NCBI RefSeq assembly: GCF_000183135.1
Contig: NC_014734.1
Location: 2,790,001-2,854,000, forward strand
Length of the DNA stretch: 64,000 nucleotides
Source of the DNA: Paludibacter propionicigenes WB4
GTDB taxonomy: Bacteria > Bacteroidota > Bacteroidia > Bacteroidales > Paludibacteraceae
Reading direction: 5' to 3'
The notes beneath the pieces were generated by a model that ran no database searches, was not told the DNA's origin, and was given only the letters and a program-made list of their open reading frames with translations. Positions 7,704 through 17,247 of the stretch are shown here, in pieces (within the stretch, counting starts at the first letter, position 1; every line of letters begins with the position of its first letter). Made by a program: the position numbers and the translations under genes.

Positions 7704-9695
7704 ATGAAGAAGCACAGCTCATACATTTTAGTATTCATTTTTATTTTCTCTTTTTCTGCTTTAGCAGCCAAAATAAAATTACCTGCTGTCTTTTCCGACA
7801 ACATGGTACTTCAGCAGAAATCTTCTGTTCCATTTTGGGGCACAGCCAATCCGGGTAAGATTTTAAAAATCACTACATCGTGGAACAATAAAACCATTCA
7901 AACTACAGTAGAAAAAGATGGGAGTTGGAAAACAGAAGTGACTACACCCGAATATGGTGGTCCGTTCAGCATACAGATAACAGATGGTACAAAGCTTGAA
8001 CTTCGTAACGTAATGATAGGCGAAGTCTGGTTGTGTTCCGGTCAGTCGAATATGGAAATGCCAGTGGACGGTTGGGGTAGAATTATGAATTATGAAAAAG
8101 AAATAGCCGAAGCCAATTATCCTGATATCCGATTGCTACGGGTGGAGAAAAGTGTTGCCTTCAAACCTACAAATGAGTTGGTCGTAAGGAATAAAGGCTG
8201 GGTAACATGTTCGCCCAAAACAATTCCGGAATTTTCGGCTGTTGCGTACTTCTTCGGGCGTAATTTAAATCAGAATCTACATATTCCCATTGGGCTTATT
8301 GATGCTTCGTGGGGAGGAACTATAGCCGAAGCATGGACCAGTTCTGGTTCACTGAGAACAATGCCTGATTTCATATCTCCACTTGTAGAGATAGACCGGA
8401 AATCTGCCAACTTCAAAAATCTGACCGTGGAGTTCAAACAAGATTCTATTAAGTGGCAAGCGTTGGTAAAAGAAAAAGACCGTGGAATGTCTAACGGAAA
8501 AGCTCTTTGGGCAGCCAACAATACAGTGGAAACCGATTGGAAACCAATGAATGTCCCCGGTTTCTGGGAAGAAACTGTATTACCCGATTTTGACGGAGTA
8601 GTATGGTTACGCAAAACAATTGATATCCCTGCTAACTGGGGGAATAAATCACTCACTCTCTCGCTGGATAAGATTGATGATACTGATATTGCTTATTTTA
8701 ATGGAGTAGAAATTGGACAAACCACAAATTATACGGCATCAAGAACTTATTCCATTCCATCAAATCTTGTAAAACCGGGAAAAGCTGTCATTACTGTCCG
8801 TATTGTAGATACCGGAGGAGGTGGAGGTTTCTACGGAGAGTCTGGTTTGATGAAACTAAGTTTATCGAAAGAGGAATCCATTCCGCTGGCAGGTGCATGG
8901 CAATATAAAGTAGGTATGAACCTGAATGAAATACCCGCTGCTCCGCAAACATGGAACGATCCGAATCAACCGACTGTTTTATATAATGCCATGATAAGTC
9001 CACTCGTTCCGTTTACGATCAAAGGAGCTATCTGGTATCAGGGAGAAAGTAATGCCGACAAAGCGTATCAATACAGGGAGTTGTTTCCACTGCTGATTAA
9101 AGACTGGCGGAAGCAATGGAAGTCGGACTTTCCGTTTTATTTTGTTCAACTAGCCAATTATATGCCAGAACTACCTCAACCGGCAGAAGCTTCGTGGGCA
9201 GAATTACGTGAAGCCCAGTTTCAAACATTGTTGCATCTCGAAAATACTGGTATGGCTGTGACCATCGATATAGGCGAGGCTAAAGACATTCACCCGAAAA
9301 ACAAACAAGAAGTTGGACGCAGGCTTTCACTGATTGCTCTGGCAAAAACCTACAACAAAAACATTCCTTTTTCGGGTCCGGTGTACGACTCTTATCGGAT
9401 AGAAAAGAATTCCATCCGAATCACATTTAAACAAGCTGAGACAGGTCTGAAGACTAAGAATGGAGAACCGGTGAAAGGATTTGCCGTTGCAGGATCTGAT
9501 CATAAATTTCATTGGGCAGAAGCTGTAATCGATGGCAATGAAATAGTGGTTTCCTGCAAGGAGGTTGAAAACCCTGTTGCCGTTCGTTATGCCTGGGCTT
9601 CGAATCCGGTTTGTAATTTAATTAATGGCGCTGGCTTACCGGCATCTCCATTTCGGACTGATGACTGGGTGGGTATTACTTATTTGAAAAAATAG
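7704..9695 (+). CDS. Sialate O-acetylesterase-type carbohydrate esterase
   Basis: A 663-residue secreted esterase (SGNH/SIAE family). I start it at ATG 7704, which gives a good signal peptide (MKKHSSYILVFIFIFSFSALA); a TTG at 7677 adds only nine residues. The mature protein begins IKLPAVFSDNMVLQQ, the usual N-terminal beta domain. The nucleophile segment is CSGQSNMEMP (likely S115), followed by GAIWYQGESN, and the acid/base pair is in D528-I-H530. A galactose-binding-like beta insert lies at about 270-390. The family removes O-acetyl groups from sialic acids or, in related members, from xylan. The GH10 xylanase two genes downstream makes acetylated xylan the likelier substrate. Confidence 0.85.
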   Translation: MKKHSSYILVFIFIFSFSALAAKIKLPAVFSDNMVLQQKSSVPFWGTANPGKILKITTSWNNKTIQTTVEKDGSWKTEVTTPEYGGPFSIQITDGTKLELRNVMIGEVWLCSGQSNMEMPVDGWGRIMNYEKEIAEANYPDIRLLRVEKSVAFKPTNELVVRNKGWVTCSPKTIPEFSAVAYFFGRNLNQNLHIPIGLIDASWGGTIAEAWTSSGSLRTMPDFISPLVEIDRKSANFKNLTVEFKQDSIKWQALVKEKDRGMSNGKALWAANNTVETDWKPMNVPGFWEETVLPDFDGVVWLRKTIDIPANWGNKSLTLSLDKIDDTDIAYFNGVEIGQTTNYTASRTYSIPSNLVKPGKAVITVRIVDTGGGGGFYGESGLMKLSLSKEESIPLAGAWQYKVGMNLNEIPAAPQTWNDPNQPTVLYNAMISPLVPFTIKGAIWYQGESNADKAYQYRELFPLLIKDWRKQWKSDFPFYFVQLANYMPELPQPAEASWAELREAQFQTLLHLENTGMAVTIDIGEAKDIHPKNKQEVGRRLSLIALAKTYNKNIPFSGPVYDSYRIEKNSIRITFKQAETGLKTKNGEPVKGFAVAGSDHKFHWAEAVIDGNEIVVSCKEVENPVAVRYAWASNPVCNLINGAGLPASPFRTDDWVGITYLKK

Positions 9696-9749
9696 ATTAG
9701 CAAAATAACTATCTATTTAAAATACTAAACCGTAATAAAAACAATCTAT

Positions 9750-11072
9750 ATGAAAAATCCGGCAGGCATTTCTGTTTTAAGTTTTATAGTTCTTTTTGTA
9801 ACTCTGTTTTCGGCCTGTAAGGATGAACAAGTTGATCATACCATCGGCGCTTTTAATAATGGAGGCAATGAACGCAATATGATAGTGGTGATGAGTGACC
9901 TTCATCTGGGTGCCGATTTGACGTATGCTGAGTGTAACAAAAATCTGGGGTCGTTGGAGAAACTGCTGAAACAAATAAAAGCATCGCCCAACGTAAAGGA
10001 ACTGGTTATTGCCGGCGATATGCTTGACGAATGGTTTGTGCCTGCTAACGTGGATACTTATCAGGGAAAGGATCAGGCTGATTTTGTAAAACGTATTGCG
10101 GCAACGAATAAGGGGGTGATAGATGCGCTTAATAGCATCATCGGTGAAAAGAAGATACGGGTTACCTACGTGCCGGGAAATCATGATTTGACCATTACGG
10201 CTGCCAACGTTGAGAGTATCCTTCCTGGAATAAATCAGGCCAGGGATAAAGAACAGGGATTGGGCACTTATTTGCCGGTCGATTGTTCTAAGATAGCTAT
10301 TGAGCATGGGCATCGTTATAATTTCTTTTGTGCTCCTGATCCTATCTCCAATCAGGATATTGCTCCGGGCACAATTTTACCTCCGGGTTACTTTTACACC
10401 AGAATAGCTGTGCTGTATGTAATGCAAAAACCAGTAACACCTGCCGACACACCTCCTGTGATTACAAAAGACCCTTCGGCGACTGCCAGCCAAAGTTTGC
10501 TATACACCTATTGGTATGTGTGGAGCAAAGCATTAGCTTCCTACCCGATAGCCAATAAGTTTGACGAGAAGATCATTGTCACCAATGTGAATGGTTTCAA
10601 AGGAAATTATGCGGTAAATGATATACTGCCTTATCAAACCACCCCGGGAGGTGCAATAGACGTGAAACTCTATAAAGGTATTCAGGACAGTTGGATTCAA
10701 CGTCAAGCTCTCAATCATGTGGCTATACCAATTCCTGTCGGTCAGGCAATAGCAGGTTCGGGTAAGGCAAGTGAAGCGGAGTTACAAGCACAAAATCAGT
10801 ATTTTCTGAATCCTGCTTCGGATAAAAGAATCGTTATCTTTGGTCATACGCACGATCCGAAGATAATTGCTTCGACAAACTTGACAGGTCAGAAATGCAT
10901 CTATGCAAATTCAGGAACATGGATTGATCATAATGGAGTAGCTCCTACCACCATGAGTTTTGTGGTTATTACTCCGCAAAATGCAAACGCCTCTTCGCAA
11001 ACCTATGTAAAACTTTATAATTTCCAAAACGAAGTAATCACCCCAATGGCTCAGGATTCGATACGGTATTGA
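9750..11072 (+). CDS. Metallophosphoesterase lipoprotein
   Basis: A 440-residue lipoprotein (hydrophobic leader, lipobox FSAC with Cys23). It has the calcineurin-like metallophosphoesterase motifs in order: MSDLHLG (D50, H52), VIAGDMLDEW, YVPGNHDLT, EHGHRYN and IFGHTHDP. This full metal-ligand set predicts a dimetal phosphodiesterase or phosphatase held in the outer or inner membrane. The substrate is unknown. It resembles UDP-2,3-diacylglucosamine hydrolase-type proteins in motif spacing but is larger, with an insert at about 200-320. It lies 54 bases after the esterase, in the same direction, and may be co-transcribed with it. Confidence 0.85.
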   Translation: MKNPAGISVLSFIVLFVTLFSACKDEQVDHTIGAFNNGGNERNMIVVMSDLHLGADLTYAECNKNLGSLEKLLKQIKASPNVKELVIAGDMLDEWFVPANVDTYQGKDQADFVKRIAATNKGVIDALNSIIGEKKIRVTYVPGNHDLTITAANVESILPGINQARDKEQGLGTYLPVDCSKIAIEHGHRYNFFCAPDPISNQDIAPGTILPPGYFYTRIAVLYVMQKPVTPADTPPVITKDPSATASQSLLYTYWYVWSKALASYPIANKFDEKIIVTNVNGFKGNYAVNDILPYQTTPGGAIDVKLYKGIQDSWIQRQALNHVAIPIPVGQAIAGSGKASEAELQAQNQYFLNPASDKRIVIFGHTHDPKIIASTNLTGQKCIYANSGTWIDHNGVAPTTMSFVVITPQNANASSQTYVKLYNFQNEVITPMAQDSIRY

Positions 11073-11295
11073 ATGGATTTTCAAACTTGTGTTGGATGAA
11101 TGTAAAACATCTCTTTTGGAACTTCTGCATGAACTTTTTCTCAAGAGATTTAGGCTGGTTGATAGATTTTTTAATTGAAATCTGTTTTGTATCTTTACGT
11201 TTCGAAAGGAGACAGAGTTTCCGTACTCAAAACGGAGCTTTCTTTCAATTAACGAGGATACAGTCAAACACGATGTCAATTAAAAAACACAATAA

Positions 11296-12453
11296 ATGAA
11301 AAAGCAATTTTTACTAACGCTAAATGCATTACTTTTCTCTAACTTTATTTTTGCAGCAAATCCGGTAAAGGACAATCTTACCCTGAAGGATGCCTATAAA
11401 GATGCTTTCAAAATAGGATGTTCGGTAAATAATGCCATTGTTCAGGGATCTGATTTTTTATCACAACAAATCGTTCTGAAACAGTTTAATTCCCTCACAC
11501 CCGAAAATGTGTTGAAAGCCGAAACGGTCAATCCCCGCCCTGGAGTTTGGAACTTTGCACAGGCCGATGCTTATGTGAAGTTTTCGGAAGAGCACAATAT
11601 GTTTACCGTAGGTCATACGCTTGTTTGGCACAACCAGACTCCCGATTGGTTTTTCAAAGATGATAAGGGAAACCCTAAATCGCACGAAGCCATGGTAGAA
11701 CAACTCAGGAGTTACATAGAAAAAGTGGCCGGAAGATATACAGGACGCATTAAAGCCTGGGATGTGTTGAATGAGCAGATAGACAACGATGGTTCGTATC
11801 GCCAGACTACCTGGGTAAAAGGTATTGGCGGTGGTGATGAGTTGGCTAAGCTGGCTTTTAAATTTGCCAACCAGTATGCTCCTGATGCAGAATTGTATTA
11901 CAATGACTTTAATGTCTGGCGCCCTGCCAAGCGCGATGGAATAGCACGCATGATACGTATGCTCAAAAAAGAGGGTATTCGCATTGATGGTGTAGGTATT
12001 CAGGGACACTGGGGGTTGAATTATCCTAAAAAGGAATATATCGAAGCGGCTATTGATACGTTTGCAACATTGGGTGTTAAGGTTATGATTACCGAGCTGG
12101 ATGTGGATGTACTTCCGCTAACTAAAGAAGGACAGATAATAGGACAAGGCATGAGTGACCCGCAGTTTCAGTTGGAAGAATTCAAGACATTTTTGGATCC
12201 TTACCGAAACGGACTTCCTGCAGAAGTAGAAAAGCAACTAACCGATCGTTATGCTGAGTTGTTCGGGATTTTTTATAAAAAACGTGATAAAATAGACCGT
12301 GTTACTGTTTGGGGACTGCATGATGGTATGTCATGGAAAAACGATTATCCAATACCGGGTAGAATAGATTATCCGTTGTTGTTCGACAGAAACAAGAATC
12401 CTAAACCCGCTTTTGAAGCTGTTTTAAAAGTTCCGAAACAAAAGCGCCCGTAG
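11296..12453 (+). CDS. GH10 endo-1,4-beta-xylanase
   Basis: A 385-residue glycoside hydrolase family 10 enzyme with a Sec signal peptide (1-20) and a single catalytic domain. The acid/base is E160 in WDVLNE, and the nucleophile is E267 in MITELDVDV. Other landmarks are FNSLTPENVLKAE, GHTLVWHNQTPDWFF and the C-terminal VWGLHDGMSWKN. It cleaves internal beta-1,4 linkages in xylan. There is no carbohydrate-binding module and no T9SS domain, so it is probably periplasmic or surface-associated by other means. The acetyl-esterase two genes upstream would remove side groups that block it. No SusC/SusD pair is adjacent, so this is not a canonical xylan utilisation locus. Confidence 0.93.
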   Translation: MKKQFLLTLNALLFSNFIFAANPVKDNLTLKDAYKDAFKIGCSVNNAIVQGSDFLSQQIVLKQFNSLTPENVLKAETVNPRPGVWNFAQADAYVKFSEEHNMFTVGHTLVWHNQTPDWFFKDDKGNPKSHEAMVEQLRSYIEKVAGRYTGRIKAWDVLNEQIDNDGSYRQTTWVKGIGGGDELAKLAFKFANQYAPDAELYYNDFNVWRPAKRDGIARMIRMLKKEGIRIDGVGIQGHWGLNYPKKEYIEAAIDTFATLGVKVMITELDVDVLPLTKEGQIIGQGMSDPQFQLEEFKTFLDPYRNGLPAEVEKQLTDRYAELFGIFYKKRDKIDRVTVWGLHDGMSWKNDYPIPGRIDYPLLFDRNKNPKPAFEAVLKVPKQKRP

Positions 12454-12618
12454 TCACAATTGTTGTTGTAAAACGATAGGTTGACACGGAAAGGCTTTGT
12501 ATAAAACATCTAAAAATCAATGTATTGTCAGATATGCCGTAAAAATGTCGCAAACAAACCGTTATCAGCAGTATTGTTTCATATCTAATTTTGCTGGAAA
12601 TTTTAAAACAAATTATTT

Positions 12619-13179
12619 ATGAACGAGATTGGAGAAAAGATTAAAGAGCTCAGAAGGAAAAAAGGACTTTCGCAGGAAGAACTAGCCGAGCAAGCCGGCA
12701 TTAATTTAAGAACAATTCAACGAATTGAGAACAACGAGAGTGAACCGCGGGGCAATACGATGCACCTGATATGTAAGGTGCTTGACATTCACGCGGAGGA
12801 TATTTTGGATTACGGAAAGCAAACTGACAACAGTTTTATGGTATATTTCCATCTTTCGGTGCTTTCGGTTTTTGTTATTCCGCTTGGAAATATCATTTTG
12901 CCGATGATTCTGTGGTTGACCAAAAAAGATAAAGTAATAGGACTTAAAGAATCAGGTGCAAATCTTCTAAATTATCAGATTATATGGACGGTGTGTTCAT
13001 TTCTAGCCATGTTTCAGTGGGCATTTTCAAAGATTATGCACTTTCACGTGAGAAATATTTGGATTGAAATCGCATTGGGTTTATATGCATTGAATTTAAT
13101 TCTCCCGATATATTTTGCTATTGTATCACGTAAAGGTAATGGTAGAAAATATCCTTCAATTATAAGACTAATAAGATAA
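12619..13179 (+). CDS. XRE-family regulator with C-terminal membrane domain
   Basis: A 186-residue protein. Residues 1-65 are an HTH_3/XRE DNA-binding domain (IKELRRKKGLSQEELAEQAG, then RTIQRIENNESEPR). Residues 75-175 contain about four hydrophobic segments and look like the DUF4870 membrane domain often joined to this HTH in Bacteroidota. It is probably a membrane-tethered transcription factor that responds to an unknown signal. The stop lies 20 bases before the thioredoxin-fold gene, so the two are likely co-transcribed. Target genes cannot be named. Confidence 0.8.
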   Translation: MNEIGEKIKELRRKKGLSQEELAEQAGINLRTIQRIENNESEPRGNTMHLICKVLDIHAEDILDYGKQTDNSFMVYFHLSVLSVFVIPLGNIILPMILWLTKKDKVIGLKESGANLLNYQIIWTVCSFLAMFQWAFSKIMHFHVRNIWIEIALGLYALNLILPIYFAIVSRKGNGRKYPSIIRLIR

Positions 13180-13199
13180 TCATAAAAAAACTACACCGT

Positions 13200-14537
13200 A
13201 TGAAAAAACAGTTGCTCATTGTGTCAACATTATTTATTGCAATCTCGAGCTTCGCTCAGGGTATTGTATTCGAACAAGGAACGTGGAAGCAAGTATTGGA
13301 AAAGGCCAAACAGACCAACAAGCCCATTTTTGTGGACGTATATACCACATGGTGCGGACCGTGTAAAAAAATGAGCAAAGAAATTTTTCCGTTGGCTGAG
13401 GTTGGGGCTGTATACAATGCCAATTTTGTTTGTTACCAGATTGATGCCGAAAAAGGTGAAGGGATTGATTTTGCAAAGAAATATGAAGTAAAAGCCTATC
13501 CTACCTATGTTTTTATTAAGCCTGATGGAACGCTGTTTTCAAGAGCACTTGGTTCTATGCCCGCAAAAGATTTTATAAATGTAGCAACAGTGGCTTTAGC
13601 CGATCTGAGTGATCCGAAGCCCATTGAAGAATGGGATAAGGAATATGCTACCCGCAAAAATGAAACTGCATTTTTATTAGGCTACATGGACAAACGCTCA
13701 AAGCTGGGAAAACCAAACGATCAGCTTTTTGATGAGTATCTTCAGCTCATTCCCGAAGAGGAACTCACGTCTGATATTGTAATAAAGAAATATATAAACG
13801 ATGGGCAACAGATGAAAGTCAATAGCTATGCGTATGAAAACTTGCTCAAAAACAGGACTAAATATTTTGCTAAGCTGTTTGGATATACTGACTTATATCT
13901 TATGGCCGGAGTCGTAAATACCATGCGCGAAGCTGCAAAACTAAAGGATGATCAACTCTTGGAAAAAGCAATTAAGGCTTACGATCAACTACCTGGAAAC
14001 ACGTTGCAGAAACAACGAGATGAGATATACATGGAGTATTATCAACGAACCGAAAATACCAATAAATACCAGAAATATGCTACCGGTTTTTGTAATAACT
14101 ATCTAATGAAAATATCCAAAGATTCTATTGATAAAAAAGACCAACTGACCTTGCAACTGATAGAGAACCAGATTAAATCGGGAGCGCTCGCCAAGATTGA
14201 TTCTGTACAGTTAGCACAGCTGAGACAGTATTCGGCACATGCCGTGAGAGATAAAATCAGCGAGGCTCTCAATAATGTAGCTTGGAAATTCTTTGAAACT
14301 GTATCGGATAAGAAGGCACTCAACGATGCTCTCAGCTGGTCCAAACGTTCGCTTGAAATCTATCCTGAAAACCCTATGTGGATGGATACCTACGCAAATT
14401 TACTGTATAAACTGGGCAAAAACGAAGAAGCAGTAGCTATGGAAGAAGAAGCGTTGGAATTGGTTGGCAAAGATAGCAAAGAAGGCTTTAAAAACACATT
14501 GCAAAAAATGAGAGAAGGACAGAAAACCTGGAACTGA
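13200..14537 (+). CDS. Exported thioredoxin-fold protein with helical repeat tail
   Basis: A 445-residue protein with a signal peptide (to about FAQ, residue 20). An N-terminal thioredoxin domain has the redox motif W51-C-G-P-C55 and the cis-proline segment AYPTYVFIKPDG. From about 140 to the end the sequence is helical and charged. The last 90 residues (ALSWSKRSLEIYPENPMWMD, then LLYKLGKNEEAVAMEEEAL) read as TPR-type repeats. WCGPC suggests a reducing or disulphide-exchange role in the periplasm, and the TPR tail suggests a protein partner. It is probably co-transcribed with the regulator upstream and is closed by the hairpin at 14561. Confidence 0.85.
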   Translation: MKKQLLIVSTLFIAISSFAQGIVFEQGTWKQVLEKAKQTNKPIFVDVYTTWCGPCKKMSKEIFPLAEVGAVYNANFVCYQIDAEKGEGIDFAKKYEVKAYPTYVFIKPDGTLFSRALGSMPAKDFINVATVALADLSDPKPIEEWDKEYATRKNETAFLLGYMDKRSKLGKPNDQLFDEYLQLIPEEELTSDIVIKKYINDGQQMKVNSYAYENLLKNRTKYFAKLFGYTDLYLMAGVVNTMREAAKLKDDQLLEKAIKAYDQLPGNTLQKQRDEIYMEYYQRTENTNKYQKYATGFCNNYLMKISKDSIDKKDQLTLQLIENQIKSGALAKIDSVQLAQLRQYSAHAVRDKISEALNNVAWKFFETVSDKKALNDALSWSKRSLEIYPENPMWMDTYANLLYKLGKNEEAVAMEEEALELVGKDSKEGFKNTLQKMREGQKTWN

Positions 14538-14560
14538 TAAATCAGAATTTATTCCAAAAT

Positions 14561-14594
14561 AAAGACCGTCGGGATTAAGTACTCGACGGTCTTT
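14561..14594. terminator. Bidirectional intrinsic terminator
   Basis: AAAGACCGTCG (14561-14571) pairs with CGACGGTCTTT (14584-14594) as an 11-bp stem with a 12-base loop. A/T-rich ends on both sides let it serve the convergent thioredoxin-fold and transaldolase genes. Confidence 0.85.
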
Positions 14595-14615
14595 GTTGTT
14601 AATGCAGTAAAGTGG

Positions 14616-15572
14616 CTACAATAGTTTTTCTATGTGTCTCTCTAGCTTAACTAGGTCTTCAGTAAACTTTCTGATTCCTTCAGCCAGTTTTTCAGTAGCC
14701 ATAGCATCTTCGTTCATCATCCATCTAAATGTTTTTTCGTCTACGTTTATTCTCTGAATTTCTAGTAACTTCGATTTTTCTGCATCCAGTTTTTTTTCTA
14801 CAATGGCATGGCTGCTCTCAAGCTCTTTTAGAAGAGTGGGTGAGATAGTTAGGGCATCGCAGCCGATTAATTCTGTTATTTCACCGATGTTTCTGAAACT
14901 GGCACCCATTACCGTGGTATTGTATCCAAATTTCTTGTAATAGTCGAATATTTCTTTTACCGATTTTACACCGGGATCTTCATTAGCCGGAATATCTGAT
15001 ATTCCTCTGTCTTTTTTGTGCCAATCCAGAATACGACCGACAAAAGGTGAGATTAATGTTACCTTGGCTTCGGCGCAGCGGATGGCTTGTGCCAGCGAGA
15101 AAAGCAATGTCAGATTGCAATGTATCCCCTCTTTTTCCAGTTGCTCCGCGGCCTGAATTCCTTCCCAGGTGGAAGCAATTTTTATTAGTACACGTTCCTT
15201 CGAAATGTCGTTTGCTTCATAGAGTTTAATCAGTTCGTGCGCTTTGCTTACCGTTGCTTCTGTATCGAACGAAAGGCGGGCATCCACTTCGGTAGATACT
15301 CTTCCCGGAACTATCTCCAGTATTTTTAGTCCGAAATTCACAGCGAGTTTATCCAGGGCTACATTTAGCTGTTTTTGCTTGTCTGTCGAAGCGCTTTTGG
15401 CATATTGTATAGCATCGTCAATTAATGAGCTATACTGCGTATCCATAGCAGCAGCGTAAATAAGTGATGGGTTGGTAGTGGCATCTACGGGTTTGTATAC
15501 CTGAATAGATGTGAAATCGCCGGTGTCGGCCACTACCTTTGTGTGTTTTTTAATTTGTTCAAGTAGGTTCAT
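14616..15572 (-). CDS. tal: Transaldolase
   Basis: A 318-residue transaldolase of the TalB type, at normal length. It moves a dihydroxyacetone unit between sugar phosphates in the non-oxidative pentose phosphate pathway, in the cytoplasm. Landmarks are VVADTGDF with catalytic D17, the DATTNPSLI segment (about 30-38), the Schiff-base lysine K131 in [24 protein letters not shown] and [10 protein letters not shown]. It is monocistronic on the minus strand and converges with the thioredoxin-fold gene. I choose ATG 15572, as the protein matches the family N-terminus from the first residues. Confidence 0.95.
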   Translation of the reverse strand: MNLLEQIKKHTKVVADTGDFTSIQVYKPVDATTNPSLIYAAAMDTQYSSLIDDAIQYAKSASTDKQKQLNVALDKLAVNFGLKILEIVPGRVSTEVDARLSFDTEATVSKAHELIKLYEANDISKERVLIKIASTWEGIQAAEQLEKEGIHCNLTLLFSLAQAIRCAEAKVTLISPFVGRILDWHKKDRGISDIPANEDPGVKSVKEIFDYYKKFGYNTTVMGASFRNIGEITELIGCDALTISPTLLKELESSHAIVEKKLDAEKSKLLEIQRINVDEKTFRWMMNEDAMATEKLAEGIRKFTEDLVKLERHIEKLL

Positions 15573-15702
15573 ACGATTTGTTTTTTAGTGTAATGTTCCT
15601 GTTATAAACTAACTGATTTGATGAGCGCTTTGTTCTTTTAAGTATATTCTTTAACGGTAGTCAGTGCGAGAAGGTGATTAACATATTGACCTTTTCCTAA
15701 GC

Positions 15703-16848
15703 TTATTTAATGATGGAATTACTAACCGAGATTTTTGTATCGGCATGCATAGAAATGGAAGGATAAACCGGATACCATGAGCCTCCGGTGTTCAACTGTA
15801 TTAAACTTTGATCGATTTTTATTGAGCCTGTATGATCGTTGCTGACGAAAAAAATAGAAGACCCGAATGCATTTACACTGTTGTGTTCTATCCGTGATCC
15901 TAATACAGACAATGTCATGGTGTTACCATCATTGTAAATAGCTCCGCCACTTCCACCACCGGAAGTCCCGGCTTGTGCCGGATTTCCACCATTTCCTATG
16001 GCCATATTGTACGACAATAAACAATTTATAAATGTCCACGATACCCCGATACTGCTGATAGCTCCACCGTTTGAACCAATATTGCCATATCCACTGGCTC
16101 CTCCAAATGTGGTATTCACAACATATACCGATAGGTTGTTGTACTGACTGAATACTCTAACAGCTCCTCCACCCACATCCGCTCCTTTTGTTGCACAAAC
16201 ATTGTTGAAGAACCTGCAATTTACAATTTTTAATCTGCCTCCACGTACCCATATAGCTCCTCCACCGTCGAATTCAGTTTCTGAACTCGAATTTCCATCT
16301 GCAAATGTTATATTTTGCACTGTAAGCTGTGGAAATTCCTGATTTTGGCAGTGAGACGTGGTCCAATGCATGTTTTCGTCACAGGTATTCATATACAGTA
16401 TTCGTACTTTGCCACATCCGCTGATTGTTACTAATCCACCCCCATCAATGACTACATACTGACTGGCATCGTTGTATATTTTAGCGGTTTTAGTAAGTTT
16501 TAATGTGAAAGGCTTATTTCCTCCGTTGAATGTTATAATACCACCTTTAGCAACAGCTTTAATGAATGTCTCCTCGGTTACACTTTCGGGTGTTCCTGTT
16601 CCTATTATTTGTGTCGGGTTTGATACGTCTTCCAGGCCGGCTTCAGCAGGTATGGGATAGTTACCATCCTGATTGCCAGCAGCAGGACCATCAGCAGGGT
16701 TTTGCAACGGATTCTGAAAATAAGCGTTTTGTCTGCTATCGTTGTCTTTACACTGGACAAAAAATAATAATGCGGCAGCAACTATAAAAGTCAGCCAATT
16801 CGAGTTTTGCGTAACAATTCTGATTCCATTTCTCATTATTTGAGGCAT
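15703..16848 (-). CDS. Beta-helix lipoprotein with GGA(I/V) repeats
   Basis: A lipoprotein predicted to fold as a right-handed beta-helix. The frame is open up to 16989, but a lipoprotein leader (WLTFIVAAALLFFVQC) only makes sense with a start at ATG 16848 or 16836, so I give 16848. The mature part has repeated turns with GGGAIWVRGG, GGGAVRVF, NGGAISSIG and GSGGAIYNDG, each paired with an N-x-x-F or FxxN type segment, as in chlamydial Pmp-like and other parallel beta-helix surface proteins. No catalytic motif is recognised. It is probably an outer-membrane adhesin or a glycan-binding or -cleaving protein. It lies 130 bases upstream of transaldolase on the same strand, with no sign of coupling. 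Confidence 0.7.
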   Translation of the reverse strand: MPQIMRNGIRIVTQNSNWLTFIVAAALLFFVQCKDNDSRQNAYFQNPLQNPADGPAAGNQDGNYPIPAEAGLEDVSNPTQIIGTGTPESVTEETFIKAVAKGGIITFNGGNKPFTLKLTKTAKIYNDASQYVVIDGGGLVTISGCGKVRILYMNTCDENMHWTTSHCQNQEFPQLTVQNITFADGNSSSETEFDGGGAIWVRGGRLKIVNCRFFNNVCATKGADVGGGAVRVFSQYNNLSVYVVNTTFGGASGYGNIGSNGGAISSIGVSWTFINCLLSYNMAIGNGGNPAQAGTSGGGSGGAIYNDGNTMTLSVLGSRIEHNSVNAFGSSIFFVSNDHTGSIKIDQSLIQLNTGGSWYPVYPSISMHADTKISVSNSIIK

Positions 16849-17247
16849 ATGATATTTATGTATTAAACGGATAAATTCAGAAATCATTGCCAGCATTTTT
16901 TTTGAACTGTATGCTAAATGGTACGTCGGAGTATATTTATATATTTTCCTTACATTTATGTTGGTTTGAAGTGTTGGCGATTGCACCATAGCTCATCTGT
17001 TTTGAACTTTTATATGCGATTTATAGTCCTGTTTATGAGTTTTTTAATTTAGATTGAAGTTTTTTATAAAAAAGAAGCGAATATTCTGAAATAATATCAA
17101 TTTGGCACGATAAATGTTGTGAAATAGACAACTCTAACTTCGATATATTAATCGCGATTTTCGTCATCAAAAACAGAACTTTAATTATGTTTTTTTGTTG
17201 TCAGAGTATAGTTATCAGAGAGTTTACACCCAATAATAAGAGAGATT

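Noticed and set aside
11069-11299. A 76-codon frame overlapping the start of the xylanase gene
   Set aside because: It overlaps both neighbours, has odd composition, and the stretch is better read as the upstream region of the GH10 gene.
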